Assembly (NCBI GenBank): GCA_902557215.1
Contig: CACDZM010000001.1
Coordinates: 124,001-188,000, forward strand
From: an uncultured Pelagibacteraceae bacterium
GTDB taxonomy: Bacteria; Pseudomonadota; Alphaproteobacteria; Pelagibacterales; Pelagibacteraceae
Direction of reading: 5' to 3'
Length of the DNA stretch: 64,000 nt
A program made the translations under genes and the position numbers. The notes beneath the pieces are model-generated. The model worked only from the letters and a program-made list of their open reading frames with translations, had not been told where the DNA came from and did no database searches. Shown one piece after another: positions 46,658 to 57,675 of the stretch (position 1 is its first letter; every line of letters starts with the position of its first letter).

Positions 46658-47143
46658 TTATCTGTATGGGTTGTCTGATTTAATATTTGCAGCTAAAATA
46701 TTTTCCCATCGATCTCCATTGTCTAGGAGTTTTTCTTTTGTATAATAAAGCTCTTCACGAGTTTCCGTAGAAAATTCAAAGTTTGGTCCTTGAACTATTG
46801 CATCTACAGGGCAAGACTCTTCGCATAAGCCACAATATATACATTTCATCATATCAATATCATAACGAGTAGTTTTTCTACTTCCATCTGATCTTTGCGA
46901 GGACTCAATTGTAATTGCTTGAGCAGGACAAACAGCTTCACATAGTTTGCAAGCTATACATCTTTCCTCACCATTAGGGTATCTTCTTAATGCGTGTTCA
47001 CCTCTAAATCTAGGACTAATTTTTCCTTTTTCGAATGGGTAATTAATAGTTTTTTTAGATCTAAAAAGCTCTTTAAGTGCTATAAATAATCCACTGATAA
47101 AATCAGTCATTAATAACGTTTTAAAAAATCTAGAAATTTTCAT
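46658..47143 (-). CDS. nuoI: NADH-quinone oxidoreductase subunit I (2x[4Fe-4S])
   Basis: Peripheral-arm subunit carrying clusters N6a and N6b, 161 residues. The two CX2CX2CX3CP motifs are complete: C62/C65/C68/C72 and C101/C104/C107/C111. [17 protein letters not shown] precedes the first. The stop-start junction with nuoH is direct. Confidence 0.98.
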   Translation of the reverse strand: MKISRFFKTLLMTDFISGLFIALKELFRSKKTINYPFEKGKISPRFRGEHALRRYPNGEERCIACKLCEAVCPAQAITIESSQRSDGSRKTTRYDIDMMKCIYCGLCEESCPVDAIVQGPNFEFSTETREELYYTKEKLLDNGDRWENILAANIKSDNPYR

Positions 47144-48142
47144 TTAAATTGTTGGTAAAAGATTGAAATAAAAAAGAAAACTTGCTGTTAATACAACGTA
47201 AGTAAGAGATAACGGCAAAAATATTTTCCAACCCAATCTCATAAGCTGATCATATCTATATCTTGGTACAATAGCTTTTACTAGTGCGAAAAGTATAAAT
47301 AAAAACAAAATTTTAAAAATTAACCAAATAGCACCTGGTATTAGGTTAAATGGATAAAGAGCAATCGGGGATAACCATCCACCTAAAAATAAAATTGAAC
47401 CTAATGCACACATCAATAATATATTAGCATATTCACCTAACCAAAACATAGCATACATCATACCCGAGTATTCTGTTTGATAACCTGCAACTAATTCAGC
47501 TTCTGCTTCAGGTAAATCAAAAGGAGGTCGATTTGTTTCTGCTAACGCAGAAATAAAAAAAATTACAAACATTGGGAATAATGGAATGATAAACCACATA
47601 CTTTGTTGCGCTAAAACAATATCATTCAAATTTAATGAACCAACACACAGTAAAACATTTATTATAATTATGCCAATGGATACCTCGTAGGATACCATTT
47701 GTGCAGCAGATCTTATTGCCCCTAAAAAAGGATATTTAGAATTTGATGCCCAACCTCCCATTATAATTCCATATACACCTAAAGATGAAACTGCAAAAAT
47801 ATATAGAATACCGACATTAATGTTTGCCAAAACATTACTCTCACTAAATGGAATAACAGCCCAAGCCGTTAAAGCGAGTGTCATTGTGATAATTGGTGCA
47901 AGAATAAATATGACTTTATTAGAACTAGCTGGAATGATTATTTCTTTAAAAATATATTTAAGAGCATCAGCTAAGGATTGAAGTAAGCCAAAGGGACCTA
48001 CAACGTTTGGCCCTCGTCTTTTTTGAACAAAAGCCCACACTCTTCTATCTAGCCACACGATCATTGCAACAGAGACTAAAACAGGTAATAATAAAAATAA
48101 AATTTTATAAGTTTCTTGAAAAACAATATTTAAATATTCCAT
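47144..48142 (-). CDS. nuoH: NADH-quinone oxidoreductase subunit H
   Basis: Quinone-channel membrane subunit of complex I, 332 residues, about eight transmembrane helices. Signatures are [23 protein letters not shown] (read in pieces), [31 protein letters not shown] (read in pieces) and [18 protein letters not shown]. 3 bases after nuoG. Confidence 0.97.
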   Translation of the reverse strand: MEYLNIVFQETYKILFLLLPVLVSVAMIVWLDRRVWAFVQKRRGPNVVGPFGLLQSLADALKYIFKEIIIPASSNKVIFILAPIITMTLALTAWAVIPFSESNVLANINVGILYIFAVSSLGVYGIIMGGWASNSKYPFLGAIRSAAQMVSYEVSIGIIIINVLLCVGSLNLNDIVLAQQSMWFIIPLFPMFVIFFISALAETNRPPFDLPEAEAELVAGYQTEYSGMMYAMFWLGEYANILLMCALGSILFLGGWLSPIALYPFNLIPGAIWLIFKILFLFILFALVKAIVPRYRYDQLMRLGWKIFLPLSLTYVVLTASFLFYFNLLPTI

Positions 48143-48145
48143 AAA

Positions 48146-50179
48146 TTAACCTTCTGTACCAGTTTTCTTAAAATCTAGTTTTGAATTTTTACATTCAAGC
48201 ATTGTTTTTGATGATCGTGCAATAACATTTGAAAAATAATAATCTTTAAAATCAACCTTTAATGTTTCATTAACAAAAGAATCTTCATTTTTTTTATAAT
48301 TAAGATTTGAGGTTGGTTGCTCTTGTTTTATCTTAAGATAATTAAACATACTGCTCTTAAGTTCATCTTTATCATTAAAAAGCTTTCTGTTATTTATGGC
48401 TTCTGCAAGATCATTGATAATTTGCCAATCTTCTTTTGCATCACCTGGAGGATATGAAGCTTTATAAGCTTTTTGAATTTTACCCTCTAAATTAGTAAAA
48501 TGACCTGATTGTTCTGTAAAAGCTGCACCTGGTAAAATTAGGTCTGCGATTTCGGCACCTCTATCTCCATGACTACCCTGATAAATTATAAACTCATCTT
48601 TTTTTTTAAAATTTAAATTATCTTGACCAACTAAGAAAATAATTTCAAACTTATTTTTATTAAGATCATCTAAAATTGTGTTACTATTGTCAATTACATC
48701 TAAATCTAAATTACCAACTGTTGATGCGTCTACTGAAAGCAAATTTAAAGAGTTCCAATCTTTTGTAAATTTATTATTCTCAGACAAAAATTCTTTTAAA
48801 GAATTAAATAAATATTCCGCTGATTTTAATCTTAGAAAAGACTCTCCCAAAATAATCAATGGATTTTTAGAGTTAACAATTTCTTTAGATATTTTATGAT
48901 TATTTTCAATGATATCTTTAATAGTTTGAGCTCTACCATCTAGACTCTGATAATCATAAGTCAATTCACCAACATTATTTAATGAAACGATATTTGTTTT
49001 ATTATTGACAAAAGCTTTTCGTATTCTTGCATTAAGCATTGTTGCTTCATATCTCGGATTTGTTCCAATTAACAAAATCAAGTCTGCTTTCTCGACACCG
49101 TTAATTTTAGAGTTAAATAAATAATTTTCTCTTTTTGAGTTATCTATAAATCTTTTGTTTGGTCTAAAATCATATTTTTTAGTGTTAATTGTTCTTTCTA
49201 AAAATTCTTTAAAAATAAAACTTGTCTCCATATTTGTGAGATCTCCAACAAAACCACAAATTTTTTCTTTATCACTATTTTCTAATTTAGATTTGATAAT
49301 ATTATAAACCTCATTCCAAGAAGCTTTTTCAAATTTGTTATTATATTTTATATAAGGAGTATCTAATCTTTGATTAAGCAATCCATCACATGCATATCTC
49401 GTCTTATCTGAAATCCATTCTTCGTTGATATCTTCATTAATAATTGGCAAAACTCTTTTAACTTCCCAATCATATGTATCAACTCTGATATTTGAACCAA
49501 CAGCATCCATCACATCAATTGTTTCAGTTTTTTTTAATTCCCATGGTCTTGCCTCGAATACATAAGGCTTAGATGTAAGAGCTCCCACTGGGCAAAGATC
49601 TATTACATTTCCAGATAATTCTGATTGAACTGATTGCTCTAAGTAGGTCGTTATTTGCATATCCTCACCTCTTCCAATAGCTCCTAATTCTGGTACTCCA
49701 GCTACTTCAGTTGCAAACCTTACACAACGTGTGCAATGAATACATCTAGTCATTTGAGTTTTAATTAATGGACCCATATTCTTGTCAGGTACTGCTCTCT
49801 TATTTTCTTTAAATCTTGATTTATCTATTCCATAAAACATTGATTGATCTTGAAGATCACATTCTCCTCCTTGATCACAAACAGGACAGTCGAGAGGATG
49901 GTTTGCCAATAAAAACTCCATAACACCTTTTCTTGATTTCTCAATTTTTAAGGTATTTGTTTTTATTACCATCCCATCAGCTGCTGGCATTGCACAAGAC
50001 GCTATTGGTTTTGGGGAATTTTCCATTTCAACTAAACACATTCTGCAATTACCTGCGATTGATAATTTTTCATGATAACAAAATCTTGGAATTTCTGCTC
50101 CAGCTTTTTCACAAGCTTGAAGAACAGTTAAGCCTTCTTCAACTTCAACTTCAATATCATTAACTTTTAACTTAAGCAT
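48146..50179 (-). CDS. nuoG: NADH-quinone oxidoreductase subunit G
   Basis: Largest peripheral-arm subunit, 677 residues. The N-terminal [2Fe-2S] site reads [21 protein letters not shown] with a later SCAMP cysteine. A His-containing [4Fe-4S] motif follows ([18 protein letters not shown]), then [11 protein letters not shown] and LCPVGAL. The molybdopterin-oxidoreductase-like C-terminal region (about 220-620) holds no cofactor in this family. Overlaps nuoF by 8 bases. Confidence 0.97.
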   Translation of the reverse strand: MLKLKVNDIEVEVEEGLTVLQACEKAGAEIPRFCYHEKLSIAGNCRMCLVEMENSPKPIASCAMPAADGMVIKTNTLKIEKSRKGVMEFLLANHPLDCPVCDQGGECDLQDQSMFYGIDKSRFKENKRAVPDKNMGPLIKTQMTRCIHCTRCVRFATEVAGVPELGAIGRGEDMQITTYLEQSVQSELSGNVIDLCPVGALTSKPYVFEARPWELKKTETIDVMDAVGSNIRVDTYDWEVKRVLPIINEDINEEWISDKTRYACDGLLNQRLDTPYIKYNNKFEKASWNEVYNIIKSKLENSDKEKICGFVGDLTNMETSFIFKEFLERTINTKKYDFRPNKRFIDNSKRENYLFNSKINGVEKADLILLIGTNPRYEATMLNARIRKAFVNNKTNIVSLNNVGELTYDYQSLDGRAQTIKDIIENNHKISKEIVNSKNPLIILGESFLRLKSAEYLFNSLKEFLSENNKFTKDWNSLNLLSVDASTVGNLDLDVIDNSNTILDDLNKNKFEIIFLVGQDNLNFKKKDEFIIYQGSHGDRGAEIADLILPGAAFTEQSGHFTNLEGKIQKAYKASYPPGDAKEDWQIINDLAEAINNRKLFNDKDELKSSMFNYLKIKQEQPTSNLNYKKNEDSFVNETLKVDFKDYYFSNVIARSSKTMLECKNSKLDFKKTGTEG

Positions 50180-51500
50180 TTTTATCTAATAAGTGTTGAT
50201 CTACTAAGTAAGGAATATTTTTATTTTCTTTTATAATTGGATCAAATTTATTCCGTTTTTTTATCTCATCTTTAAAATGTCTCAATAAACCTTGAACAGG
50301 CCATGAGGATCCCTCACCAAATGCACAAATTGTATGACCTTCAATTTGCTTTGTTACATCACCTAGCATTTCAATTTCATCTTTTGATGCTTCTCCTTTA
50401 GCCATTCTCTCAAGCATTCTCCACATCCAACCCGAACCCTCTCTGCACGGAGTGCACTGTCCACAGCTTTCATGTTTGTAAAATCTAGCAATTCTAGCCA
50501 TACATTTTATTATGTCTTGATCTTTGTTGATAACAACTACACCTGCTGTACCTAATCCGCTTTTTTCTGCTACTAATGAGTCAAAATCCATTGTCAGTGT
50601 TTCGCATTTTTCTTTTGGTATTAAAGGCATTGATGATCCTCCTGGAATAACAGCTTGTAAGTTATCCCAACCACCAATAACACCACCAGCATGAACCTCT
50701 ATTAACTCTTTTAAAGGAATATTCATTTCCTCCTCAACATTACAAGGATTGTTAACATTACCAGAAATACAAAAGATTTTTGTGCCTGTGTTTTTTTCTC
50801 TTCCTAAAGATGCAAACCATTTCCCACCTCTTCTAAGTATCGTAGGAACTACCGCTATTGTTTCAACATTATTAATTATTGTTGGACAGCCATAAAGACC
50901 AATTAATGCTGGGAAAGGGGGTTTTAATCTTGGTTGGCCTTTTTTTCCCTCTATACTTTCAAGCAATGCAGTTTCCTCTCCACAAATATAAGCACCTGCA
51001 CCATAATGAATGTAAATGTCTAAATCCCATCCAGTACCAGCTGCATTTTTACCTAATAATTTTTTTTTGTACGCTTCATTAATTGCTGCTTGTAATTTTT
51101 GTCCATCTATAAAATATTCACCTCTTATATAAATATAACAAACATGAGCTTGAACTGCGAAAGAAGCTATAAGACAACCTTCGATAAGTTTGTGAGGTTC
51201 AAATCTTAAAATATCTCTATCTTTACAAGTTCCTGGCTCTGACTCATCACCATTTATTACTAAGTAATGAGGTCTAGAGCCAACTTCTTTAGGTGCAAAT
51301 GACCATTTAAGACCTGTAGGAAAACCAGCCCCACCTCTTCCTCTGAGTTGAGACTCTTTAATTTCATTTATGATCCAATCCCTACCTTTAGAAGTTATTT
51401 CTTTAGTATTGACCCAATCACCTCTCTTTTGCGATGAATTTAAGTCTGGACCTAAATCATTATACAAATTTTGAAAAATTCTATCCTGATCTTTAAGCAT
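50172..51500 (-). CDS. nuoF: NADH-quinone oxidoreductase subunit F
   Basis: NADH- and FMN-binding subunit with cluster N3, 442 residues. Motifs are [49 protein letters not shown], the N3 ligands in [15 protein letters not shown] and the distal Cys in [16 protein letters not shown]. Overlaps nuoE by 8 bases. Confidence 0.98.
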   Translation of the reverse strand: MLKDQDRIFQNLYNDLGPDLNSSQKRGDWVNTKEITSKGRDWIINEIKESQLRGRGGAGFPTGLKWSFAPKEVGSRPHYLVINGDESEPGTCKDRDILRFEPHKLIEGCLIASFAVQAHVCYIYIRGEYFIDGQKLQAAINEAYKKKLLGKNAAGTGWDLDIYIHYGAGAYICGEETALLESIEGKKGQPRLKPPFPALIGLYGCPTIINNVETIAVVPTILRRGGKWFASLGREKNTGTKIFCISGNVNNPCNVEEEMNIPLKELIEVHAGGVIGGWDNLQAVIPGGSSMPLIPKEKCETLTMDFDSLVAEKSGLGTAGVVVINKDQDIIKCMARIARFYKHESCGQCTPCREGSGWMWRMLERMAKGEASKDEIEMLGDVTKQIEGHTICAFGEGSSWPVQGLLRHFKDEIKKRNKFDPIIKENKNIPYLVDQHLLDKNA

Positions 51501-52101
51501 TTTTTAAATCCATTAATGTTTTTCTATTATTTTCTGGTTCATTATTTACTCTACCTCTATATGAGCCAGGCATCGGTTTTTCTCCATTTAGTATTTTATC
51601 TAAAATTTCTAAAGTTTTTTCCTTATCAAGATCTTCGAAATAATCATCATTAATTTGCATCATAGGAGCATTAACACATGCCCCTAAACACTCGACTTCC
51701 ATCCATGAACAGCTTTTATCATTTGATAGTTCGGACTCATTCTCAGAAATTTTTTCTTTACATGCCTCAACTAGTTTATTCGCTCCTCTTATCATACATG
51801 GGGTAGTAGTACACACCTGAACAAAATATTTACCTACTGGCGATAAATTATACATACTGTAAAAAGTAGCAACCTCATAAACTTTTATGTACGGCATTTC
51901 TAAAAATTTTGCGATATATTTCATTGCTGCTAAAGGTATCCAATTATCATTTTGTTTTTGAGCTATATATAATAATGCCATTACCGCACTTTGTTGTTTC
52001 CCGGTTGGATATTTAGCAATAATGTTTTTTGCTTCCTCTAATGAAGAGGGATTAAACTCAAAATTATCAGGTTGATTTTTTGCTGGTTTTCTTAAACTCA
52101 T
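51493..52101 (-). CDS. nuoE: NADH-quinone oxidoreductase subunit E
   Basis: Thioredoxin-like [2Fe-2S] subunit (cluster N1a), 202 residues. The four ligands are in [11 protein letters not shown] and [13 protein letters not shown]. The N-terminal half has the family helices ([26 protein letters not shown]). The C-terminal extension ([19 protein letters not shown]) is characteristic of alphaproteobacterial and mitochondrial homologues. 4-base overlap with nuoD. Confidence 0.97.
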   Translation of the reverse strand: MSLRKPAKNQPDNFEFNPSSLEEAKNIIAKYPTGKQQSAVMALLYIAQKQNDNWIPLAAMKYIAKFLEMPYIKVYEVATFYSMYNLSPVGKYFVQVCTTTPCMIRGANKLVEACKEKISENESELSNDKSCSWMEVECLGACVNAPMMQINDDYFEDLDKEKTLEILDKILNGEKPMPGSYRGRVNNEPENNRKTLMDLKNA

Positions 52102-53273
52102 CTATCAACCTCACCAAAAACTATATCAAGCGAACCAAGTACAGCAGGGACATCTGCAAGCATATGACCTTTAATTAAGTAGTCCATTGACTGTAAATGC
52201 GAAAATCCTGGGGCTCTAATTTTACATTTATAAGGTTTACTTGATCCGTCAGAGATTAAATATACTCCAAATTCGCCCTTTGGTGCTTCAACAGCGGTAT
52301 AAATTTCATCTTTGGGCACACGATACCCCTCTGTAAATAATTTAAAGTGATGTATTAAAGCCTCCATTGATTGTTTAATTTCTGCTTTTGATGGAGGAGA
52401 TATTTTGCCATCAAAAGTTTTAATAGGGCCTTTTTCCATTTTTAATAAACATTGTTTAATAATTGAAACACTTTCTTTCATTTCCTCTATCCTACATAAA
52501 TATCTGTCATAACAATCACCATTTTTACCCACAGGTATTTTAAATTTTAGTTGGTCATAGCAATCATATGGTTGTGATTTTCTAAGATCCCATGGGATAC
52601 CTGAGCCTCTAATCATGACACCGCTGAAAGAATAATCAAGTGCATCCTCTTTTGAAACTATACCAATGTCGACATTTCTTTGCTTAAATATTCTATTATC
52701 AGTTAAAAGATTTTCTAAATCATCAATTATTTTTGGGAAAGAATCACAGAATTTTGCAATATCATTTTCTAAGCCAGCTGGTAAATCTTGGTGGACTCCC
52801 CCTGCTCTAAAATAATTTGCATGCAATCTTGATCCAGAAGCACGTTCATAAAAAGTCATTAATGTCTCCCTTTCTTCAAATCCCCATAAAGAGGGAGTTA
52901 AAGCGCCCACATCTAAAGCTTGAGTAGTAACATTCAATATATGGCTTAATATTCTACCAATTTCACAAAACATTACTCTAATATATTGGGCTCTTATTGG
53001 TACATCGATTTCTAAGATTTTTTCGATGGCCAGCGCAAATGCGTGTTCTTGATTCATAGGAGCAACATAGTCAAGCCGATCAAAATATGGCACTGCCTGC
53101 ATATATGTTTTGTTCTCTATCAATTTTTCAGTTCCTCGGTGCAACAATCCAATATGTGGGTCAGCTTTTTCTACAACCTCACCATCAAGTTCTAATATTA
53201 ATCTAAGTACACCGTGAGCTGCTGGGTGTTGTGGACCAAAATTTAAATTTAAATTTTTAATTTTTTTTGTCAT
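52098..53273 (-). CDS. nuoD: NADH-quinone oxidoreductase subunit D
   Basis: 49-kDa subunit forming the quinone-binding pocket with NuoB and NuoH, 391 residues. Signatures are [22 protein letters not shown] (read in pieces), [51 protein letters not shown] and the C-terminal DIVFGEVDR. Separate from nuoC, not fused as in E. coli; overlaps nuoC by 17 bases. Confidence 0.98.
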   Translation of the reverse strand: MTKKIKNLNLNFGPQHPAAHGVLRLILELDGEVVEKADPHIGLLHRGTEKLIENKTYMQAVPYFDRLDYVAPMNQEHAFALAIEKILEIDVPIRAQYIRVMFCEIGRILSHILNVTTQALDVGALTPSLWGFEERETLMTFYERASGSRLHANYFRAGGVHQDLPAGLENDIAKFCDSFPKIIDDLENLLTDNRIFKQRNVDIGIVSKEDALDYSFSGVMIRGSGIPWDLRKSQPYDCYDQLKFKIPVGKNGDCYDRYLCRIEEMKESVSIIKQCLLKMEKGPIKTFDGKISPPSKAEIKQSMEALIHHFKLFTEGYRVPKDEIYTAVEAPKGEFGVYLISDGSSKPYKCKIRAPGFSHLQSMDYLIKGHMLADVPAVLGSLDIVFGEVDR

Positions 53274-53862
53274 TAACTTCTTTTATTTCTTTGATGTATT
53301 TTGTGCCCTCCCAAGGGCTTTCGTAGTCAAAATTTCTATAATTTTGTTCCAGTTTTACTGGTTCGTTAATAACTTTTTTTTTCTCCTCACTGTATCTAAC
53401 TTCTAAATGACCAGTCAAAGGAAAATCTTTTCTTAGTGGATGTCCTTCAAAACCATAATCCGTAAGAATTCTTCTTAAGTCTGGATGGTCTTTAAAATTT
53501 ACACCATACATATCAAACATTTCTCTTTCCATCCAATTAGCTGAAGGAAAAACTGAAGTTATTGAAGAGATAACTTCATTTTCATTAATAAAATAACTTA
53601 AAATCATTCGTTGATTAAATTCATGACTTAAAAACAAATATACAACTTTAAATCTCTGTGCTTCTTCTGGATAATCGACTACTGTAATATCAATAAGTTG
53701 TCTGAATTTGATATCTTGATTTGTTTTCATAAACAGAACAACATCAATTAAATCATCTTTATCAATTTCAACATAAATTTGATTGTGTTTAATTAATGTC
53801 TTATTTATCTTAGTGGTAAGTTCTGAATTTATTTTTTTTTCTAAATCAATTAAATTATTCAT
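53257..53862 (-). CDS. nuoC: NADH-quinone oxidoreductase subunit C
   Basis: 30-kDa subunit, 201 residues. The conserved core is [41 protein letters not shown] (read in pieces), preceded by [16 protein letters not shown]. 5 bases after nuoB. The C-terminus (about 175-201) is Lys/Glu-rich and extends over the nuoD start. Confidence 0.97.
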   Translation of the reverse strand: MNNLIDLEKKINSELTTKINKTLIKHNQIYVEIDKDDLIDVVLFMKTNQDIKFRQLIDITVVDYPEEAQRFKVVYLFLSHEFNQRMILSYFINENEVISSITSVFPSANWMEREMFDMYGVNFKDHPDLRRILTDYGFEGHPLRKDFPLTGHLEVRYSEEKKKVINEPVKLEQNYRNFDYESPWEGTKYIKEIKEVNDKKN

Positions 53863-53867
53863 TTTTT

Positions 53868-54383
53868 TTATCTTTTAAATGAACCTTTGTTTCTAATTTT
53901 TTTTTGTAATTGCATTATTCCATATAACAAGGCTTCAGCTGAAGGTGGACAGCCTGGTACGTAAACATCAACTGGTACAATACGATCACAACCTCTTACG
54001 ACAGAGTAGGAGTAATGATAATACCCCCCACCATTTGCACAGCTTCCCATTGATATTACATATCTTGGTTCTGGCATTTGATCGTAAACTTTTCTTAAAG
54101 CAGGTGCCATTTTATTTGTCAAAGTACCTGCAACTATCATAACATCAGATTGTCTTGGTGACCCCCTAGGAGCAGCACCAAATCTTTCGAGATCATATCT
54201 TGGCATCGCAGTCTGCATCATTTCTACTGCACAACATGCAAGTCCAAAAGTCATCCAATGTAAAGAGCCAGATCTTGACCAATTAACTAAGTTCTCTAGA
54301 GAAGTAGTAATAAACCCATTTTTACCAAAATCCTCAGCTAGTTTTTTAAACTCTTCAGGTACTTGATCTATCTTATTATTCAT
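53868..54383 (-). CDS. nuoB: NADH-quinone oxidoreductase subunit B
   Basis: Carries cluster N2 next to the quinone site; 171 residues. Ligands appear in [37 protein letters not shown] (read in pieces) and the [16 protein letters not shown] motif. 10 bases after nuoA. The N-terminus is short, as in most bacteria. Confidence 0.98.
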   Translation of the reverse strand: MNNKIDQVPEEFKKLAEDFGKNGFITTSLENLVNWSRSGSLHWMTFGLACCAVEMMQTAMPRYDLERFGAAPRGSPRQSDVMIVAGTLTNKMAPALRKVYDQMPEPRYVISMGSCANGGGYYHYSYSVVRGCDRIVPVDVYVPGCPPSAEALLYGIMQLQKKIRNKGSFKR

Positions 54384-54393
54384 TTAAAAAAAC

Positions 54394-54762
54394 TTATTCC
54401 CAGTCTAATGCACCTTTTTTCCACTCATATATAAACCCAATTGTTAGTATGAATAAAAAAATCATCATTGATGTAAATCCTAAGATGCCAATATTTCCTA
54501 ATGAAATAGCCCACGGAAATAAAAAAGCAATTTCAAGATCGAAAATAATAAATAGTATTGCAACTAAATAAAATCTTACATCAAACTCCATTCTCGAATC
54601 CTGAAAAGGTTCAAAACCACATTCATAAGCTGATAATTTTTCAGGATCTGGATTTTTTGGTGATAAAATAAAATTTATAACTATGAAAGCACAGCTTAAA
54701 CCTAATGCTATAATTAGGAATAGAATTATAGGTAAATAATCTTTTAAAAATTCCGCAGTCAT
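54394..54762 (-). CDS. nuoA: NADH-quinone oxidoreductase subunit A
   Basis: Small membrane subunit, 122 residues, three transmembrane helices. Conserved [39 protein letters not shown] (read in pieces) and the C-terminal [14 protein letters not shown] identify it. First gene of the nuo cluster, with 105 bases between it and tRNA-Asp upstream; this gap contains a short perfect palindrome near the tRNA end but no obvious strong promoter. Confidence 0.96.
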   Translation of the reverse strand: MTAEFLKDYLPIILFLIIALGLSCAFIVINFILSPKNPDPEKLSAYECGFEPFQDSRMEFDVRFYLVAILFIIFDLEIAFLFPWAISLGNIGILGFTSMMIFLFILTIGFIYEWKKGALDWE

Positions 54763-54846
54763 GAGCGAATATATATCATTTTTTAAAGCTAGATGAAGTG
54801 GTGTTAGGTCACATTATTAAAAATATAAGGCTTAATTAACTACTAT

Positions 54847-54861
54847 TATTAACTGTTAATA
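54847..54861. repeat. Perfect 15-base palindrome between tRNA-Asp and nuoA
   Basis: TATTAAC-T-GTTAATA, seven-base arms around one base, starting 6 bases beyond the encoded CCA end of tRNA-Asp and 85 bases upstream of nuoA. As RNA it gives a six-pair hairpin with a three-base loop but no following U-run, so it is not a standard terminator. It could be an operator for the nuo cluster or a processing signal. Low complexity makes chance occurrence possible. Confidence 0.4.
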
Positions 54862-54867
54862 GGAAAG

Positions 54868-54944
54868 TGGCGGGAGTGAAGGGACTCGAACCCTCGACCT
54901 ATCGCGTGACAGGCGATCGCTCTAACCAACTGAGCTACACCCCC
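54868..54944 (-). tRNA. tRNA-Asp (anticodon GTC)
   Basis: 77 bases including an encoded CCA. Acceptor GGGGGTG pairs with CACTCCC (one G-U), discriminator G. The D arm starts TAGCTCAGTTGG, the anticodon loop is CTGTCAC with GTC, and the T loop is TTCGAGT closed by GAGGG/CCCTT. Reads the aspartate codons. Co-oriented with tRNA-Val, which ends 14 bases upstream, so both probably mature from one precursor. Confidence 0.97.
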
Positions 54945-54958
54945 ACTTTTGATTCTTT

Positions 54959-55034
54959 TGGTGGGCAGTAAAGGACTCGAACCTTTGACCCCCTCGGTGT
55001 AAACGAGATGCTCTACCAACTGAGCTAACCGCCC
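54959..55034 (-). tRNA. tRNA-Val (anticodon TAC)
   Basis: 76 bases including encoded CCA. Acceptor GGGCGGT pairs perfectly with ACTGCCC, discriminator A. The anticodon loop is TTTACAC with TAC; the T loop TTCGAGT is closed by AAAGG/CCTTT. A TTGACG/TATAAA promoter lies immediately upstream. Confidence 0.97.
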
Positions 55035-55052
55035 TTGACCAAAAAATATTGT

Positions 55053-55080
55053 TTTATATCTATTAGCACAACAACGTCAA
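55053..55080 (-). promoter_or_regulatory. Putative sigma-70 promoter for tRNA-Val/tRNA-Asp (and possibly nuo)
   Basis: On the minus strand, -35 TTGACG (55080-55075), a 16-base spacer and -10 TATAAA (55058-55053). The expected start site falls about 10 bases before the mature tRNA-Val 5' end at 55034. The remaining bases up to the lon stop at 55237 are AT-rich with nothing else recognisable. If transcription continues past the tRNAs it would enter nuoA. Confidence 0.65.
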
Positions 55081-55236
55081 GTTCAATTAATTATTAAAAA
55101 TGGCTTAAAAATTATTTTTTAACAATAAAATTAAAATCACTATATTGTTTTAGATTTCTTTTCATAAATCTAGATAATAACATAATTAATTTATAAAGTT
55201 TTATAAAAAAATATCTATTCTACGAAACAAATGCTG

Positions 55237-57615
55237 CTATTGAATACTAGCCTGAGATTTATCGTCTTTCTTAGTTAAGTCGACTTCTACCCACTCTGTC
55301 TTTTTAAGCTCTTTGGTTAAAGCTATTTTTAATACCTCGTCTGCATACTCGACTGGTGTAATCTTAATCTCATCGGTAATTTTTTTTGGCATATCAACTA
55401 AATCTTTTTCGTTTTCTTTAGGAATTAAAACTTCCTTGATACCCGCTCTATGAGCTGCCAATAATTTTTCTTTTAATCCACCAATTTGAAGCACTTGACC
55501 AGTAATTGTAACCTCTCCAGTCATTGCAATATCTTTTCTTACTGGAATATTTGTCAGAGACGATACAATAGAAGTGACCATGCCAATTCCAGCTGATGGC
55601 CCATCTTTTGGTGTAGCCCCCTCTGGTACATGGATATGGAAATCTTTTTTTTCAAATAAAGGAGGAATTATCCCATATTCTAAACATTTTGATCTAACGA
55701 AAGATTTTGCTGCCTTAACAGACTCTTGCATAACATCACCAAGTTTTCCAGTAATTTGCATTCTTCCTTTACCTGGCATTGTTACAGTTTCAATTTTTAA
55801 AATTTCACCGCCGTATTCTGTCCATGCTAAACCAGTTACTATACCAATCTTATTTTCACTCTCTAATTCACCAGACTTAAATTTAGCAACTCCAAGAAAA
55901 TCTTGGAGATTTTTTTTATCAACGACTACTTCTTTTTTTTCACCAGAAACAACTTTTTTTACAACTTTACGTGCAACTTTTGAGATTTCTCTCTCTAAAT
56001 TTCTAACTCCAGACTCTTTCGTATAATATCTAATAATATCTTTAATTATATCATCACCAAGTTTCATTTCTTGCTCTTTAACACCGTTATCTTTTATTTG
56101 CTTGGGTAATAAATATTTATTTGCAATATTAAGTTTTTCATCTTCTGTGTATCCAGCCAATCTTATGACTTCCATTCTATCTAATAAAGGGGGTAAAATG
56201 TTTAAAGTGTTTGCTGTAGTAACAAACATTACGTCTGACAAATCGTAGTCTACTTCTAGATAATGATCATTAAAGTTTGTATTTTGCTCTGGATCTAATG
56301 CTTCAAGAAGAGCAGATGAAGGATCACCTCTATAATCATTTCCAATTTTATCTATTTCATCTAAAAGAATAAGTGGATTTTTTGTTCCAGCTTTTTTCAT
56401 CATCTGAATAATTTTACCTGGTAAAGAACCGATATAAGTTCTTCTATGTCCTCTAATTTCAGCTTCATCTCTCATCCCTCCAACAGACATTCTTACAAAT
56501 TCTCTATTTGTAGCTTTAGCTATTGATTTTCCTAGTGAAGTTTTGCCGACTCCAGGTGGTCCAACTAAACATAGAATGGGACCTTTAATTTTACCCATTC
56601 TTTTTTGAACTGCCAAAAATTCTATAATTCTTTCTTTGATTTTTTCTAATCCGTAGTGGTCCTTATCTAAAATATTCAAAGCTTTGTTTAAATCTATATC
56701 GACCTCACTTTTTTTAAACCATGGCAAGTCAATCATCCAATCAAGATAATTTCTTACTACTGTAGCTTCCGCTGACATGGGGCTCATATTTTTTAGTTTT
56801 TTTAATTCTTGAAGACATTTCTTTTCAACATCTTTTGGCATTTTAGCCTTTAAAATTGACTTATTTAAATTTGTACTTTCGTCTTTGCCATCCTCAATTT
56901 CACCCAATTCTTTTTGTATAGCTTTAAGTTGCTCATTTAAATAGTATTCTCTCTGAGTTTTTTCCATTTGAGTTTTTACTCTGCCCCTTATTCTTTTCTC
57001 AACACCTATGATACTTGTTTCATTTTCCATTATTTTAATTATTGAGTTTAATCTTTTCTTAACGTCTAAAGTTTCAAAAATTTGTTGCTTTTCTGAGATA
57101 GATGCTGACAAATGTGAAGCTATGTTATCACCGATCTGTGATGGATCTTTTAATTGCTTAATACTATTTATAGTTTCGCTGGAAATTTTTTTATTTATTG
57201 ATGTTAATTTTTCTAATCGTCTTAATGCTGTGACAGCTAAAGGATAAAGATCCTCATTTTTTTCATTTTCATCTTTAGCATGAGTGTAATCACATGTAAT
57301 AAATTTTTGATTATCAACAAACTCAAAGATTTTTACTCTTCTAATGCCTTCAACTAAAACTTTCACTGTCCCATCTGGAAGTTTCAAAAGTTGCAATATA
57401 TTACCTTCACAACCATTTAAAAAGATATCCGTTTTCTTAGGATCGTCTATTTCTGAATTTTTTTGTGTTACAAGAATAATTTTTTTCTCTTTTTTCATCA
57501 CCTCATTTAAAGCAGAGATTGATTTATCTCTCCCTACAAATAAAGGTATGACCATGCTTGGAAATACTACAATATCTCTTAATGGCAATAACGGTAATGT
57601 AAATTTAACATCCAT
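55237..57615 (-). CDS. lon: ATP-dependent protease Lon
   Basis: Cytoplasmic AAA+ serine protease, 792 residues. The N-terminal substrate-recognition domain (LPLLPLRDIVVFPSMVIPLFVGR, read in pieces) is followed by a coiled region, Walker A LVGPPGVGKTSLGKSIA, Walker B LILLDEIDKI and the Ser-Lys catalytic site (PKDGPSAGIGM, Ser near residue 675; Lys in GGLKEKLLAAHRAG). Starts 60 bases after the clpX stop. The hupB gene that often follows lon is replaced here by two tRNAs. Confidence 0.97.
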   Translation of the reverse strand: MDVKFTLPLLPLRDIVVFPSMVIPLFVGRDKSISALNEVMKKEKKIILVTQKNSEIDDPKKTDIFLNGCEGNILQLLKLPDGTVKVLVEGIRRVKIFEFVDNQKFITCDYTHAKDENEKNEDLYPLAVTALRRLEKLTSINKKISSETINSIKQLKDPSQIGDNIASHLSASISEKQQIFETLDVKKRLNSIIKIMENETSIIGVEKRIRGRVKTQMEKTQREYYLNEQLKAIQKELGEIEDGKDESTNLNKSILKAKMPKDVEKKCLQELKKLKNMSPMSAEATVVRNYLDWMIDLPWFKKSEVDIDLNKALNILDKDHYGLEKIKERIIEFLAVQKRMGKIKGPILCLVGPPGVGKTSLGKSIAKATNREFVRMSVGGMRDEAEIRGHRRTYIGSLPGKIIQMMKKAGTKNPLILLDEIDKIGNDYRGDPSSALLEALDPEQNTNFNDHYLEVDYDLSDVMFVTTANTLNILPPLLDRMEVIRLAGYTEDEKLNIANKYLLPKQIKDNGVKEQEMKLGDDIIKDIIRYYTKESGVRNLEREISKVARKVVKKVVSGEKKEVVVDKKNLQDFLGVAKFKSGELESENKIGIVTGLAWTEYGGEILKIETVTMPGKGRMQITGKLGDVMQESVKAAKSFVRSKCLEYGIIPPLFEKKDFHIHVPEGATPKDGPSAGIGMVTSIVSSLTNIPVRKDIAMTGEVTITGQVLQIGGLKEKLLAAHRAGIKEVLIPKENEKDLVDMPKKITDEIKITPVEYADEVLKIALTKELKKTEWVEVDLTKKDDKSQASIQ

Positions 57616-57675
57616 GACTTAAATATGGATATTAAATAAAATATTGCAATAGATTTTTATGACTTATTAAGGATA

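Noticed and set aside
55081-55236. Hidden small gene or ncRNA between the tRNA-Val promoter and lon
   Set aside because: Only AT-rich sequence with frequent stops in all frames and no stable GC-containing helix.
55574-56026. A 150-codon open frame on the plus strand inside lon
   Set aside because: It is exactly antisense to the conserved proteolytic domain of Lon, has no family resemblance and no spacing signals; a shadow of low-complexity codon use.
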